Assembly (NCBI GenBank): GCA_027493545.1
Contig: JAOSKR010000001.1
Coordinates: 21,001 to 85,000, forward strand
Source of the DNA: Roseovarius sp.
Lineage (GTDB): Bacteria > Pseudomonadota > Alphaproteobacteria > Rhodobacterales > Rhodobacteraceae
Direction: 5' to 3'
DNA length: 64,000 nucleotides
The translations under genes were made by a program, and so were the position numbers. The notes beneath the pieces are model-generated. The model had not been told where the DNA came from and searched no databases. It saw only the letters and a list, made by a program, of their open reading frames with translations. Of this stretch, positions 49,420 through 60,900 are shown one piece after another. Position 1 is the stretch's first letter. Each line of letters starts with the position of its first letter.

Positions 49420-50397
49420 TCAGAGGCGTACGATCTCGAACCTCTCCTCCGCCTTCGTCCAGATCGTCTCGTCGGCGCGCGCGGGCTTTTCCAGCGTCAC
49501 CCTGAAATCGCTGTCGTCGATCGGCATCAACCGCAGCTCGCGCACCTCGACACCCTCGATCCCGTCCTCCGGGTCGACAGGAAAGTCATATGGGTTCAGT
49601 AGCACCGAGAGATCATAGCAGCGCAGCGGTAGGCGGTTCTCCTTGAACTCGATGCCAAGGAGGTGCGTGACGGTGGCCCTCACGATCTCGCTCCGCGTCG
49701 CCTTGTCGTTGGCGATCACCTCGATGCCGCCGGTTGCGGGCTCATAGGTCACCGCGGCCTCGAACACGGGGCGATAGGCCTGCCGGACAAGGGACCCCTT
49801 GTCGTCGAAGCGCAGCAGATCGTCTGGCCGCCCCTCGCGGTAGATCGTCACCTGCACGAGGTCGCATTCGTCGCCCTCATGAGTCGTACGCACCCGGTCG
49901 AAGATATCGACATGGGCATGGGCGGCGCCCGAGAACTCCTTGATCGCGGAGACGAAGGCCTGGCGGGCCGACGCGTCGCGCTGCACGACGCAACCGGCGT
50001 CGGTCATGTAGCCGGCCCACATCCGACCGCGCCGGCGGTCCTCCGTGAAGCGGACTTCCTCGGCATGACGAAAGCGGTCCTGCGCGTTCAGGAACATCCA
50101 GAGCGATCGCGCGTGCGGGTTCGCGAGCCCGTCGAGGAGGGCAGGATCCTCGGCCACGCTGTAGATCGCGGCCTGCCCCGGCTCGTCGGACAGGGCATGG
50201 ACGCGCTCGGCGTCGTTCGAGATCCGGTCGCGCTGGACGCGGGACATCTGCTCGATGGCGCCGAGAAGCGGCCCGGAGAGGTCGGCGTCCGATGCGGGCC
50301 AGTCGAACTCGGTGGGCAGGCCGATCTCCGGCCGGTCGAAGTATTCGCGCAGCGCCTCGCCGGGCGTCTTGCGAAGGAAGGCGGACAGTGCAGTCAA
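49420..50397 (-). CDS. Unknown 325-residue protein of the XRE-ImmA cassette
   Basis: Starts at TTG with AGGAG six bases upstream; sequence begins TALSAFLRKTPGEALREYFD. Frame intact. The middle part looks mixed alpha/beta (HAHVDIFDRVRTTHEGDECDLVQVTIYREG) and later strands (LRLMPIDDSDFRVTLEKPARA) suggest a compact beta-rich C-terminus. No known family is recognised. It has its own promoter-like region upstream with an inverted repeat, separate from the ImmA gene, and is followed closely by two more unknown genes. Confidence 0.7.
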   Translation of the reverse strand: MTALSAFLRKTPGEALREYFDRPEIGLPTEFDWPASDADLSGPLLGAIEQMSRVQRDRISNDAERVHALSDEPGQAAIYSVAEDPALLDGLANPHARSLWMFLNAQDRFRHAEEVRFTEDRRRGRMWAGYMTDAGCVVQRDASARQAFVSAIKEFSGAAHAHVDIFDRVRTTHEGDECDLVQVTIYREGRPDDLLRFDDKGSLVRQAYRPVFEAAVTYEPATGGIEVIANDKATRSEIVRATVTHLLGIEFKENRLPLRCYDLSVLLNPYDFPVDPEDGIEGVEVRELRLMPIDDSDFRVTLEKPARADETIWTKAEERFEIVRL

Positions 50398-50430
50398 CGT
50401 GATCTCCTTTCTGGCGATTCCATGTATCGG

Positions 50431-50472
50431 CTGATCTGCTAATCAGCGTATATCGCGCCAGAGGGGAGTCAA
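50431..50472 (-). promoter_or_regulatory. Promoter and operator-like repeat before the 325-residue gene
   Basis: On the minus strand TTGACT (50467-50472) is a -35-like box and TACGCT (50445-50450) a -10-like box 16 bases on. CTGAT-CTGCTA-ATCAG (50431-50446) is an inverted repeat overlapping the -10 region, a fitting repressor site. Confidence 0.55.
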
Positions 50473-50504
50473 TCGAAAAAATACGCACTTCCGCGGATTC
50501 GCGA

Positions 50505-51227
50505 TCAGTGGCCGAACAGCGAGGGCTGTCCGCGTGCCGACGTGATCAGGTTCAGCTTCAGCAGCCTGATGCGCGCGGCCTCTTCGGAAACCGCGAAACG
50601 CTCCATGACCATCTGGATCAGCCGCGCAGCATGCTCCGTCGAAACATGGATATCGCCATGCAGCTCGCGCGGGCTGCAGTAGTCGGAAACGAGGCGACGG
50701 ACCGGCGTGGCCGGCATCAGCAGCGCGCCGCTGATATAGCCAGCCTGCCATTCCATCCAGTCGGACTGCGGGGCGTCCAGGATATTGTCGCGCTTGGAGA
50801 TCGCCTTGTTCGCATTCACGCCGCGCTCGAGCAGGTCGCCGTTGGCGAATTTCTGCGCCCAGAGAGGCCCGTGAAACTTCACGTGCCCGAACTCATGGGT
50901 GAGCGTGGTGCGGAAGCGATTCTCGCGCCGCTCGTCGGCGGCGATGCGTTCCGAGATGGAGACCTTGGGCCCCCGGTCGGGGAAAAACTCGGTCACCCCT
51001 TCGACATCTGCGCCGTAGGCGGACAGGTCGGCGTACGGGTCGAGGTCCGCGTGGTGCATCTCGATGAGAACGGTCAGATCGTCGGTCGCCACGGGATAGT
51101 CGACCTTTCCGTGGCGCTTCATCAAAAGCTCACGGATCAGCCGCTCGCATTCATTGTCGAGATCCCGCTCGCGGTAGAAGGGTCGCTCGGCAAAGCGGCC
51201 CGTGTTGTCACGGATCATCTTCACCAT
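50505..51227 (-). CDS. ImmA/IrrE-family metallopeptidase
   Basis: About 240 residues. The zinc protease motif HEFGH is seen in TTLTHEFGHVKFHG, with a downstream acidic segment (MEWQAGYISGALLMP) that supplies the third ligand Glu in this family. ImmA-type enzymes cut the phage repressor after DNA damage; IrrE-type act in stress response. It follows the XRE gene directly, the classical repressor-protease pair. The ATG 51225-51227 is chosen for its AAGGAG ribosome site six bases upstream; a TTG lies two codons earlier. Confidence 0.88.
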   Translation of the reverse strand: MVKMIRDNTGRFAERPFYRERDLDNECERLIRELLMKRHGKVDYPVATDDLTVLIEMHHADLDPYADLSAYGADVEGVTEFFPDRGPKVSISERIAADERRENRFRTTLTHEFGHVKFHGPLWAQKFANGDLLERGVNANKAISKRDNILDAPQSDWMEWQAGYISGALLMPATPVRRLVSDYCSPRELHGDIHVSTEHAARLIQMVMERFAVSEEAARIRLLKLNLITSARGQPSLFGH

Positions 51228-51237
51228 GCGCAACTCC

Positions 51238-51564
51238 TTACTCTTTCAACGTCTTCCTGAAATTGGCGAAGGCCTCGACAACCTTGTCCGGGGTGGACGC
51301 ATCCGGTCGCAAGTCATCCGGTAGCCGGCCAGCGAGTGCGTACAGGTAGTCCTCCGGTATGTTCAGGATGCCGGAGAACTGGCGGATCAGGTGCCCCGAG
51401 CTGGGGCTGCGTCGGTCGTGCTCGATGTCGTTGAGGTACTGCGGGGATATCGACCCGCCGCCCTCTTCCTTCATCACGCGCGCTGCGAGCTCCTTCTGGC
51501 TGAGACCGAGTGCCTTGCGGGCCTTCGAAATCGCCTGGCCGAAGGTCACACCGTCGGCGGACAT
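51238..51564 (-). CDS. XRE-family HTH repressor
   Basis: 108 residues starting MSADGVTFGQAISKARKALG. A full XRE HTH is visible (LSQKELAARV, ISPQYLNDIEHDRRSPSSGHLIRQFS). A C-terminal tail (STPDKVVEAFANFRKTLKE) may be the protease-sensitive part. Likely the prophage repressor, paired with the ImmA/IrrE gene 10 bases downstream. It is divergent from the Druantia-like unit. A TTG start 30 bases upstream is also possible. Confidence 0.87.
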   Translation of the reverse strand: MSADGVTFGQAISKARKALGLSQKELAARVMKEEGGGSISPQYLNDIEHDRRSPSSGHLIRQFSGILNIPEDYLYALAGRLPDDLRPDASTPDKVVEAFANFRKTLKE

Positions 51565-51592
51565 GGCCGGTTCATCACTTAATCTCCCTGTC

Positions 51593-51612
51593 AATCCGCT
51601 TGTTCGCGGATT
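51593..51612. promoter_or_regulatory. 20-bp operator-like palindrome in the divergent promoter region
   Basis: AATCCGC (51593-51599) and GCGGATT (51606-51612) form a perfect 7-bp inverted repeat around TTGTTC. It sits between the divergent XRE gene and the rightward two-gene defence-like unit, where a dimeric XRE repressor could bind and control both directions. Confidence 0.6.
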
Positions 51613-51649
51613 TGCGAGTTGTTACTCCTTATCCACAAGGGGATCAACA

Positions 51650-54600
51650 GTGAAGCGGGCTCGCGGCCGGCGGGCAGGGAAGAGGGAAAGGTGTGCTGTG
51701 GGTTGCAGGACCGCGGACTTCTTGATCAGCAGACGTCGCCAAGAAGCTGGGGCGCCGCCCTTCATTGGGCTCATTCCGCTAGATGAGACAGCGCGAGAGC
51801 GAGCCGTGGAGCGCACGCGACAGTTCTTGGGCGGTCGGCCCGACAGGCTGCAAGCGTTGTTCCGCGAATTTCCAAGCCTCGCGGCATGGCTTGTCACCCA
51901 TTCGCTAAGCGAAGGATATGGAGACGCCGGCCATGCAGTATACCCACACATCGCCGACGTTCTCCAAGTTCCGCTGGATTACCAGCCGCATCGCAAGGTG
52001 CTGTTCCGCTCATTCTGTGCGGTTTGCGACCGGTTCGGGTTACCTACCCGAGGCTTCGATCGCGATGTCGACGTCTACCTTCTTCATGCCGGCGTAAGCC
52101 AAGCGCAGCTTCCACACCTGATCGACGCGTTTCTGAGACAGGAAGCAGCTTTGGCCCGCCCCCTGTCGAAACGACCGTTCTGCTCAACCGCTGGGAAGAC
52201 GATGCACTGTATTTTCTCCCTCCTGCGGTCAACGTGCTTCGCCGTGCAATCCTCTGGGACGAGACTGCGTGGCATGCAGCCCTGTTTGCACGGATACGCC
52301 AAGACCCGGAGGCCTTCGTTCCTGCAATCGAGTTCGAGAGATCTTTCAAGGAAGTCTTTGACCAAAGACTGAAAGAAACACGGCCAACATCGAGCAGAGG
52401 AGGAAGCGAGGCGCTGGCACCGAGGCCGCGGCTCCAATGGCAATCTGGTGGGCTTGTATTGAGATTGCCTCGAAGCGAGGGGCGCATTCGCCTCTGGCTC
52501 GATGGCGCGCAACGACCGCTCCGTTTGCGCGGAGGTGAGGACTGGACACTACCTCAGCCCTGGCCCCGCGAGCTCCGTTGGGAAATCTCTGGCCAAACCG
52601 GGCAACTCGAGCTGCTCACTCAAGGGGGATGTGCCGCGTTAGACAGGATCACCGGTCACTATCTGCGCGAGATCCCACGGGGTTCGGTCGATATCGAACT
52701 AGACTCAACGGACATCGTTCTCCTGGCGCGTACGCCATTCTCGATAGCAGGCGAACCCGCTCTTGAACCGGAAGCCGATAGTTTTGTCGGTTTCGCGGTA
52801 CTGGGGCCGCGCCCTGTAGTGCTCAACCTCGACGGCCTGCAAACGGGTCTCAAGGCCCGTCCGAGAAGACGCCTTTCCTTGTCAGGAGACGAAATCGCAA
52901 GTGGTCCACGGGGCGCACTTCATGGGCATTCTGCACGCCTTCGGATCGAAACTGGCTTGGGGCGCTCCGAGACACGCGCAGTACGGGTCACACTCGGTGT
53001 GCAGTCACGCCTCGTCGACGTATCGATTTCAGATGACGGTTTTGGTGAAGTCGGAATGGAAGAGGTGCTCGCTGGCTTCGCGGAGGCTGAGGCGGCAGAC
53101 CCGGTGCGCCTCCGGATGGAACTGATGGCGCCAAGCGCCGATGGTACCGCCTCTCATGGGTCCGGGATCACGCTTGCCGCATGGGTATGGCCTGGCTTCC
53201 GCGGCTCGGACGGCATCGTGTTCCACAGCGAACGCCACGTCCGCAACCTCGTCCAGGATGAATGCCTCCACGTCGGTCGTGACGACCAAGGGCGTCTATG
53301 CCTTGAGCCCGGCGGCGGATACAGCGTCGCACGGGTCGTATTCGAGATCGAAGGCGTACATGTTCCTTTCGATCTTCCTTGGCCCGATGTCACCGTATCA
53401 AGGCGCCGTGCTGAGGGAAGTGTCGCCCCGCTTCCGCTTGGCACGCGGCTATCGGTTGGTGAAGACGACCGCTTCGATACGATCAGCATCCGATGCCCTG
53501 ACCAGAAGGCACAGCTGATCATTCGTGGAAGACGCGAAGACCGGCCATTCTATGGGGGGCTGACCCGCAGTCTTGCTGTTCGGGACCTTCTGGCTCCCGC
53601 CTCCGATGAACGTGTGTTGCTTCAGCGCGGAAACGGATCGGAAGTCCTGCTATTCGAACTGGTCGCGGCACTGGCGCCGCAGGCAATCAACCTCCTTCCC
53701 GCTCGCAGCGCAGTCCGACTGCAGCTGAAATTCGGAGAGCCGGTCGATGCAGTGGCTGTTGAGGTCGAGGACGAAACGGGCGCTGTCGTTTTCGCCGAAG
53801 CCGCCCTTCGGCATCGGCCGGTGGCGACGCGTCGGCCTGACTGGTTCCATGCCGAGGTGAGCGACAACGACGCGCACGGCCTCGAATTGACCCTCGATAC
53901 CGATTGGCTTGATGACGGTCCCTGTCTGGCCCGGCTCTTGATCCGACCCGAAGGACGCGATGGTTGGCGACCGCTGCGCAATTCGCGGGGTGACAGTTTT
54001 GCCGTCGCCATTGCCAACTCGGCGGCAGACGGATTCGTGCAGGACGCAGAGCTTCAGCGCCGGTTCGAGGCTCTCAGCCGCTGGCTGTCGGATTGCTACG
54101 CAGCAGAGTGCTGGCCAACGCTGGAGCGCACACTGTTGCCACGCTGGCAGGAACTCGGCTGTCGGCTGCGAGAACTTCGTGGTGGCGATGGAGCCGTTAT
54201 GCGAGCGGCCTGCTTGCCCCCTCCCGACCATGCGGCACCCGGCTGGGTGCCGATCCTCCACCCTCTGCAGTTCGCTCCGGATCTATACGCTGCAGCGCCG
54301 CAGGCATTCGCGGCTCTGGCGGCGTCCGTTGATCCTGGTGTCGCCGAGATGGCCGCGCTCGCCACACTCAATACAGCGCGCCTGCGCGAGCTGTCTCATC
54401 TCCATCCCACAGTCTACCTGGCCTTCCGAAACCTGCAGGCGGCGCGCGACAAGGGCTCGAGGCTGGAGGGATTCGATCCAGCACGCTTCTTCAGAAATCT
54501 GCCATTGGTCGACGGTGACCCATCGGCAGGATGGTTCTGGCGTGGTACTCCTTTGCTCGGGCCCGACCATTGGCGCGCTGCACATCTCCGGCTGGTGGAG

Positions 54601-54975
54601 CGGCTCGACGCAGCCGGCCTCTTCCTCGATGACACGGCCGAAGAGGGACCGAACAGCCGCCGCCAAGGATCCCTGCAACGGTTGATGCATGCAGCCTGGG
54701 CCCTGGCACCCGAAAAGCTTCGTCCACCTGCGCCGCGCCGCAGTCAGGAGTCCGAGGAACCGGCTCAGGTCGATCTATGGGGCTCGGCGCTGCTTTCTGG
54801 CTTTGCACGGGCAAGCCGCCTGAATGAGGTGGCTCAGTATGTTGATACCGTCTCCACTCGGGCAGGCATGCCGCCAGCACAAGCTCTCACCAGCATCGCC
54901 TTCATGTTGCGCCTCGCCCCTGAGCTTTTCGCCTTCCACCTATTGCTCTGGCAAATCGCCAAGGAACGTCCATGA
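51650..54975 (+). CDS. druH: Large unknown protein, DruH-like (type III Druantia candidate), one frame break
   Basis: About 1,108 residues. The first part (ARERAVERTRQFLGGRPDRL, SLAAWLVTHSLSEGYGDAGHAVYPHI) is in one frame and joins at a C5 run near 52162 to VETTVLLNRWEDDALYFLPPAV; the remaining ~930 residues are intact. The body is beta-rich with Arg/Leu strands and no recognised catalytic motif; the C-terminus is helical (ALTSIAFMLRLAPELFAFHLLLWQIA). It overlaps the helicase gene by ATGA. A ~1.1 kb-residue unknown followed by a DUF1998-type helicase is the gene pair of type III Druantia. The start is uncertain: GTG 51650 has AAGGGG upstream; GTG 51698 is also possible. Confidence 0.6.
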
Positions 54976-57900
54976 CCGAACTCGACCCAATCCGTTTCAA
55001 GGACAACCTCGGTGCGACGCTGGCGCGGTACATCACAACTGCCGCTGCAGTGTCATCAGCGCGGGCGCCCCGTCTGTCACGCGCCGTGGCCGACGCATGC
55101 GCACACGCGGCATTGGTGCGGGGCCCATTCGTAGAGAGCCTGCCAGACTTCGAGAAGGGCGGCAGCATTGAAGAACTGGTGGGCAATGGGGTACTGCACG
55201 GTGTTTGGTCGGCCCTCTCCGAAAGCGAAGAGGGGCAATCCCTCTGGCGTAGGCGGCTTCACCTACACCAGTCCGCAGCAATAGGCCGCGACGAGAATTA
55301 CCTGGTCGCAACGGGCACCGGCTCGGGCAAGACAGAGTCTTTTCTCTTCCCATTGATCGACGATCTCCTGCGTCAGGGAGAACTGGAGCGGCCCGGTGTC
55401 CGCGCAATTCTGGTCTATCCTCTCAACGCCCTCGCAAACGACCAGATGCATCGTATCGCCCGACTGTTGTTTCGGGATCTTGGAGACCCCGGAATCACGC
55501 TCGGGCGCTTTACCGGACAGGTGCGCTCTGATGCCACGAGATCAGACGAAGAAGGGCGGCTGACCGCCACGCCCACCTTTCAGGCCGATTTCCCCGATGC
55601 GCGCCTCGCTCCACGCAACTGGCTTCTCGCTAGGGGTGAGATGCTTCAGACCCCGCCGCACATCCTCGTCACCAACTACGCCATGCTCGAGCACATCCTG
55701 CTCTTGCCGCGAAACCGAGCATTGCTTGCCGGGGCGGACGTCCGTTGGCTCGTCCTCGACGAGGTCCATACCTATACGGGGGCTCAAGCCATCGAAGTCG
55801 CCTTCCTTCTGCGAAAGCTGAAGGCGCGGCTCGGCATACCCCAAGGGCAGATCCGTTGTGTCGGGACATCCGCAAGCCTCGATCCAGCGAAGCGCGAAGA
55901 ACTCGCACGCTTCGCAGAAGACCTTTTCGGGGAACCGTTCCCAAGCGGAGACGGCGCGGTCATCACCGCCGAACGACGACTGCATCCAGCCCTCACCGAC
56001 GGCGTGGAACCACAAGAACTCTCTGCGGCCGATTGGGTTAGAGCTGGGCAAATACTCTCGGAGCTACGAGAGCAAGGGTGCCTCGCAGCTGAAAATGTCG
56101 ACTATTTGACCGAGGACTGGAACGAGGCGATGCGGGAAGCTGGCCTCGATGTGCTACTCCTCGACCCTGCGCAACCGTTCGGCGAAACGCTTATTGCGCG
56201 GCTAGCCGGAATCAAACAGGTTCGCGACGTAGCCAGTGCGCTCAAGGAGCGAGCTTTGCCGTTCGCCGATCTCGCGGCGCGGGTTTTTGCGTCAGAGTCT
56301 GGAGAGACGGCACGGACAGCTCTTACGGCTCTGATCTCACTGGGCGTTCTGGCTCGACCTTCCGTCCCGGGCGCGTTTCCACTTCTCCCGGCACGCTTTC
56401 ATCTCGCCGCCTCAGGCGTGGAGGGTGTCGCGCTGAAGCTCTCCGCAAGCGACGCCGAGAATTGGTCGGACTTTCGGCTTTCGCGGAATGGAATGCATAT
56501 CACTAGTGCCCCGGCCTATCCCCTTCTCGTCTGCCGCAACTGCGGCGAGCCCTACGTCGAGGGCTGGGACGATGGAACAATGCTTCACCCGCGTCCCGAG
56601 ATCAGTCCCGGAGCGAGGCGCCGGGTCTTGAGGTTGATCAGGGCGGGAGAAGCCGCGACAGAGATAGACCCTGACGAACTGGACGAGGAACCCGAGGAGG
56701 AACCTCCTTTCGAATTCTTCGCCGACACTGGCGAGTTGGCCGACGGCCCTGAGGAGGGCGTCCTTTCCCTTGCCGAAGCACCGATGCGCGACGATGCCGA
56801 GGAACGGCGCAGCTACGTCCGGAAATGCCTCTCTTGCGGAGCGACCGGCGGACGCTTCGCTGAGCCTGTTACTCCGATCCATCCTGGTGACGATGCGCTC
56901 GCGTCGGTAACGGCGCAGGGGCTGCTTGAGGCCCTGCCTCCGCCGCAGGGGCGGTCATCGGAAGCACCGATGCAAGGGCGGAACCTTCTCGTCTTTGCGG
57001 ACAACCGGCAGGACGCGGCGTTCTTCGCCCCTTTCTTCGAGCGTACGGCTCGCGATCAAGCGCTTCGTGCAGCAATGGTCCGGGCGCTGCGCCGAGAGAC
57101 CAACGAAGCTTTGGACCTCATGGGGCTTCGCGATGGTGTCTGGACGCAGCTCAGGCGATCCGGCTTCAAGCTATATGATCGCCGCAATCCAGAACCTCTG
57201 AGCAGCAGCGCCGCCAAAGACCGCCTGATGGCCCTGATCGCAGCTGAACTCTGCGGTGGCCCACTGCGGCTATCACTTGAATCCCTCGGCCTCATCACCG
57301 TGCAATATGAGGGGGATGCGAGGATTGCTCAGCGACTCACCGAAAGGGTTCCGCCTGAGTATCGGGGCATGGTGCCGGCACTGGTACGCTTTCTGCTCGA
57401 CCTCATTCGGCAATCGAGAGCGATCAACACGTTGGAGAACATTGACCTAACAGACGAGTCCATATGGGGAGAGGGGTTGGCGAGCGCGGACATTTCGTGG
57501 TCGTTGTCGCGGACGCACCAGAGCCGCCGACTGCGAACGTTGCTCTCAGAACCGGGACGGCCCAATCGGCCACTGTGGGTGCTGATCGACAGGCTTGGAA
57601 TCCCGGACGGCCAAGCGAGAGACATTCTCTCGGCTTTCTGGGAGGAGGCGACGCGGCCCCGTCACCGTCTCCTTCTACCCGGGGGACACGGTCATGTGCT
57701 GAACTTGGCGGCCATGCGTTTCGCTGCGACTCCGGAAGGAGAACTGCGCCGCTGTGAAAGTTGCGGTGCGTCCAGCCAGATCGATCTCGGGGGTGTGTGT
57801 ACCGCCTGGCGCTGTACTGGACGCACAGTTCCTGTCTCAGCCGATGAACGGGACGAGATGCGCAGACGCAACCATTACCTCGTTCGTTATGAAGGGCAGC

Positions 57901-60900
57901 CGCTGAGCGGGATCGCTCGGGAGCACACCGCCGCCATATCGACGACGGAACGATCCGAAATCGAGGAGCGGTTCCGGCAGGGTGAGATCAACTTGCTCAG
58001 CTGCACCACGACAATGGAAATGGGTGTCGATCTGGGCGAGCTGGAAGCGGTTTTCTGCCGGAACGTCCCGCCAGGCATTGCGAACTATCAGCAGCGCGCC
58101 GGTCGCGCTGGCCGCCGCGCGCAGGCCGCACCTGTTGCATTGATGATGGCGAGATCCGGCCGATACGACCAAGCACAATTCAACGATCTGCGTGGCTATC
58201 TCGAGGCGCTCCCCCCGCGCCATATCTGACATTGGATAACCCGAGCTTCTTCCGACGGCACCAGGTCTCATGCCTGTTGGCAGGTTGGCTGGATCATCGC
58301 TTGGCAGGCCACGAGCGCACCGGAGCTCCACGTCTGCGTGATGTGCTGGGCGAGCGCTTGGACGAGGCTGCCGAGACAACTCTTCTGGCAGACCTTTCAG
58401 CATGGCTCGCTTCGGAGGCCGGTGTTGCCGCACGCACGGTTGCCGAGCGAATGGCGTCCACTCTCCCGGCAAGACTTGATCATGTCGGCCTTGTCGCGGG
58501 CGAACTGTCTGAGCACGCGCGCGCAGAGATAACGCGCTGGATCCGGGCTACTTGCGCTCGCTGGCGCGAGCTCAATGACGCCTACGAAACGGCACGTGCC
58601 GCGCTCGATGATCCGGATGCGAACGAGCAGGCCCGCTCCCGCGCTGCCGGTCGCATGAATGGCCGTTTGGGCGACATGCGTCGGTATCTTGATCGATTCC
58701 TGGTTGAGGCCCTGTCGCGTGCTGCCGTCATACCGACTTACAGCTTCCCGGTTCACTCGATTCACCTAGAGATTGTCACGGAACGAGGCGCTCGCACCGC
58801 CTCGGATGATCGAGCGTTGCAGCTCGATCGAGACGCGGCAATGGCGATAGCTGAGTATGCGCCGGGGGCCGAAGTCGTGGCCGGTGGCCGAATTTGGACG
58901 TCCGCAGGCATTGCACGGAGAGCCACGGTAGGCACCGGCGATGCTTGGATGGAACGTGGTTTCCATCGCGTTTGTCCGACGTGCCAGCATGCAGAAACAC
59001 ATCACGAGCGGGATGATTTTGGGGAGAACTGCCCTCAGTGCGGCGCACGGGCCAGTGGCCCGCGCCGTGCCTTCGTTGAACCCGTCGGGTTCCTGACATC
59101 ATATGCCGACCGGCAGGGTAGAGACCCCGGCGCGACACGCTTGAGAGTTCGACCCGTCGACGAAGCGCGCCTCCTAACGCGAGCCCGCCCTGAAGACTTC
59201 CAGGTTTCAGACCTAGCACGCGTCACACATTTCTTCGCGCCGGCTATCGCACCAGAAGGGAGTCAGCCTGGTCGGATGCTCGTCTTGAACCGCGGGCCGC
59301 TGGGGGCGGGCTATCTTTGGTGCCCGTCCTGCGAGCACGCGAGACCAGCGCCCCAAGAGGCGCTTGGCGGGGCCGAGATCCGGGCAGTGCACGAGAACCC
59401 GCGGACCGGAGATCGGTGCCGGGTTGAAACCCTCCGCTGGCCCGTGGACCTCGCACATGTTTTCGAGACGGATCTTCGGGGGATCCGTATCGATCAGCCG
59501 GTACCAGACTTTTCTGATCGCCCCACGGAAACTGAACGGCGGGCGGCTCGGGATGGCTTCCTTAGAACGCTGGCAGAGGCACTGAGACTTGCGGCAGCGG
59601 ACATTCTTGAAACCGACCCAAGAGACCTTCGCGCGACCGTTGAGCTTCTCGGTGCGGCCCCACTGGTCATCCTATCGGACTCAGTCCCGGGCGGTGCCGG
59701 CTACTGCCGTCGATTGCTCGACGATTCTCGTTTTTCGGCCCGCGTGCTGCTGGGTCGAGCGATCGCGGTCCTGGATTGCCCTCGTGGCACAGCCTGTGAG
59801 ACGAGCTGCTCGCGGTGCCTGAATGACTACTCCAACCAGGTCTATTGGGATCAGTTCGATCGTCATCCTGTGTTTGGCTGGTTGCGCGGCCTGCTTGCGG
59901 CGTCGACACCGCGGCCCGCTCATGCCCCCGACGCTGCGGTCCCGGTAGCGCAGACTGCGGCAGCGACGCTGCGGGTGCGTCTCGAGGGAGCGGGGCTGGT
60001 GGCCGTTTGCTCGCCAGATCTCTGGGGAGCCGAAGATCGGTCCGAGGCCCTCACAAGTGCGCGGGCATTGCGAAACTGGCTCGATGAAGCCTCGAGCCGG
60101 CATGCCCTCTATCTACTTCCACCGGGTGCGGTTGATGCGGGTACACCGACCGGCCTTGATCGTGAGATTGCCTATGCATTGGCGCCATACGAGCGATCCG
60201 GTCAACTTCGCTTTGGCACGCTTGACGGTTCAGCGGTGGCGAATGCGCCTCGCCTGTCCGTTTTGAAGGGTTTCGGGGCAGAGGCCTCTGTGGATGCGTT
60301 CTACGCATCGCAGGACGCCGCGGCGGCTCTTGCCGGGCCATTGGAGGGGGTCAGTCACCTTTTTTCGTGTTCAGCAGGCGACAGCTGGCTTGCCTCTGTG
60401 CAGGACAGCGTCCGAACGCTGCCGGGTCCGTTGGCTGGGCTCACAGAACGCTTGCGCGTTTTCCGCTTCCGACCGGGCACCGCCCGAGCGCTCACACCGC
60501 TCTTTCAAGGCGTAGCAGGGCGCCGTGTCGCGATCGAAATCGAGGACCCCTGGTGCGGCGTGCGCCCACATAACCGTCGTCGCCTCGCGAGCTTTGTCGC
60601 TGCCGCTGCGTCAGCGGGCGTCGACATCGAGCGACTCGCAGTCGTGTGGAATCCAGATCATGGCGAGCCGGATACGCCGCAATCGCAATCGAGCGCGTTG
60701 CGCGCCGAGCTGCGTTCTGCCGGCGTAACGGTTACACCCGAACTACACCACCGCTCTGCACGTAACCGCCATTTCCATGACCGCGTTGTGACGATTCAGA
60801 CCGTCGATGACGGGCCGAGGGTCAACCTGAGATGGGACGTGACCGCGGGAATCGACAACCTCATGTCTCATTCGAAGGAGTGCAGCGTGTTCATCGAACA

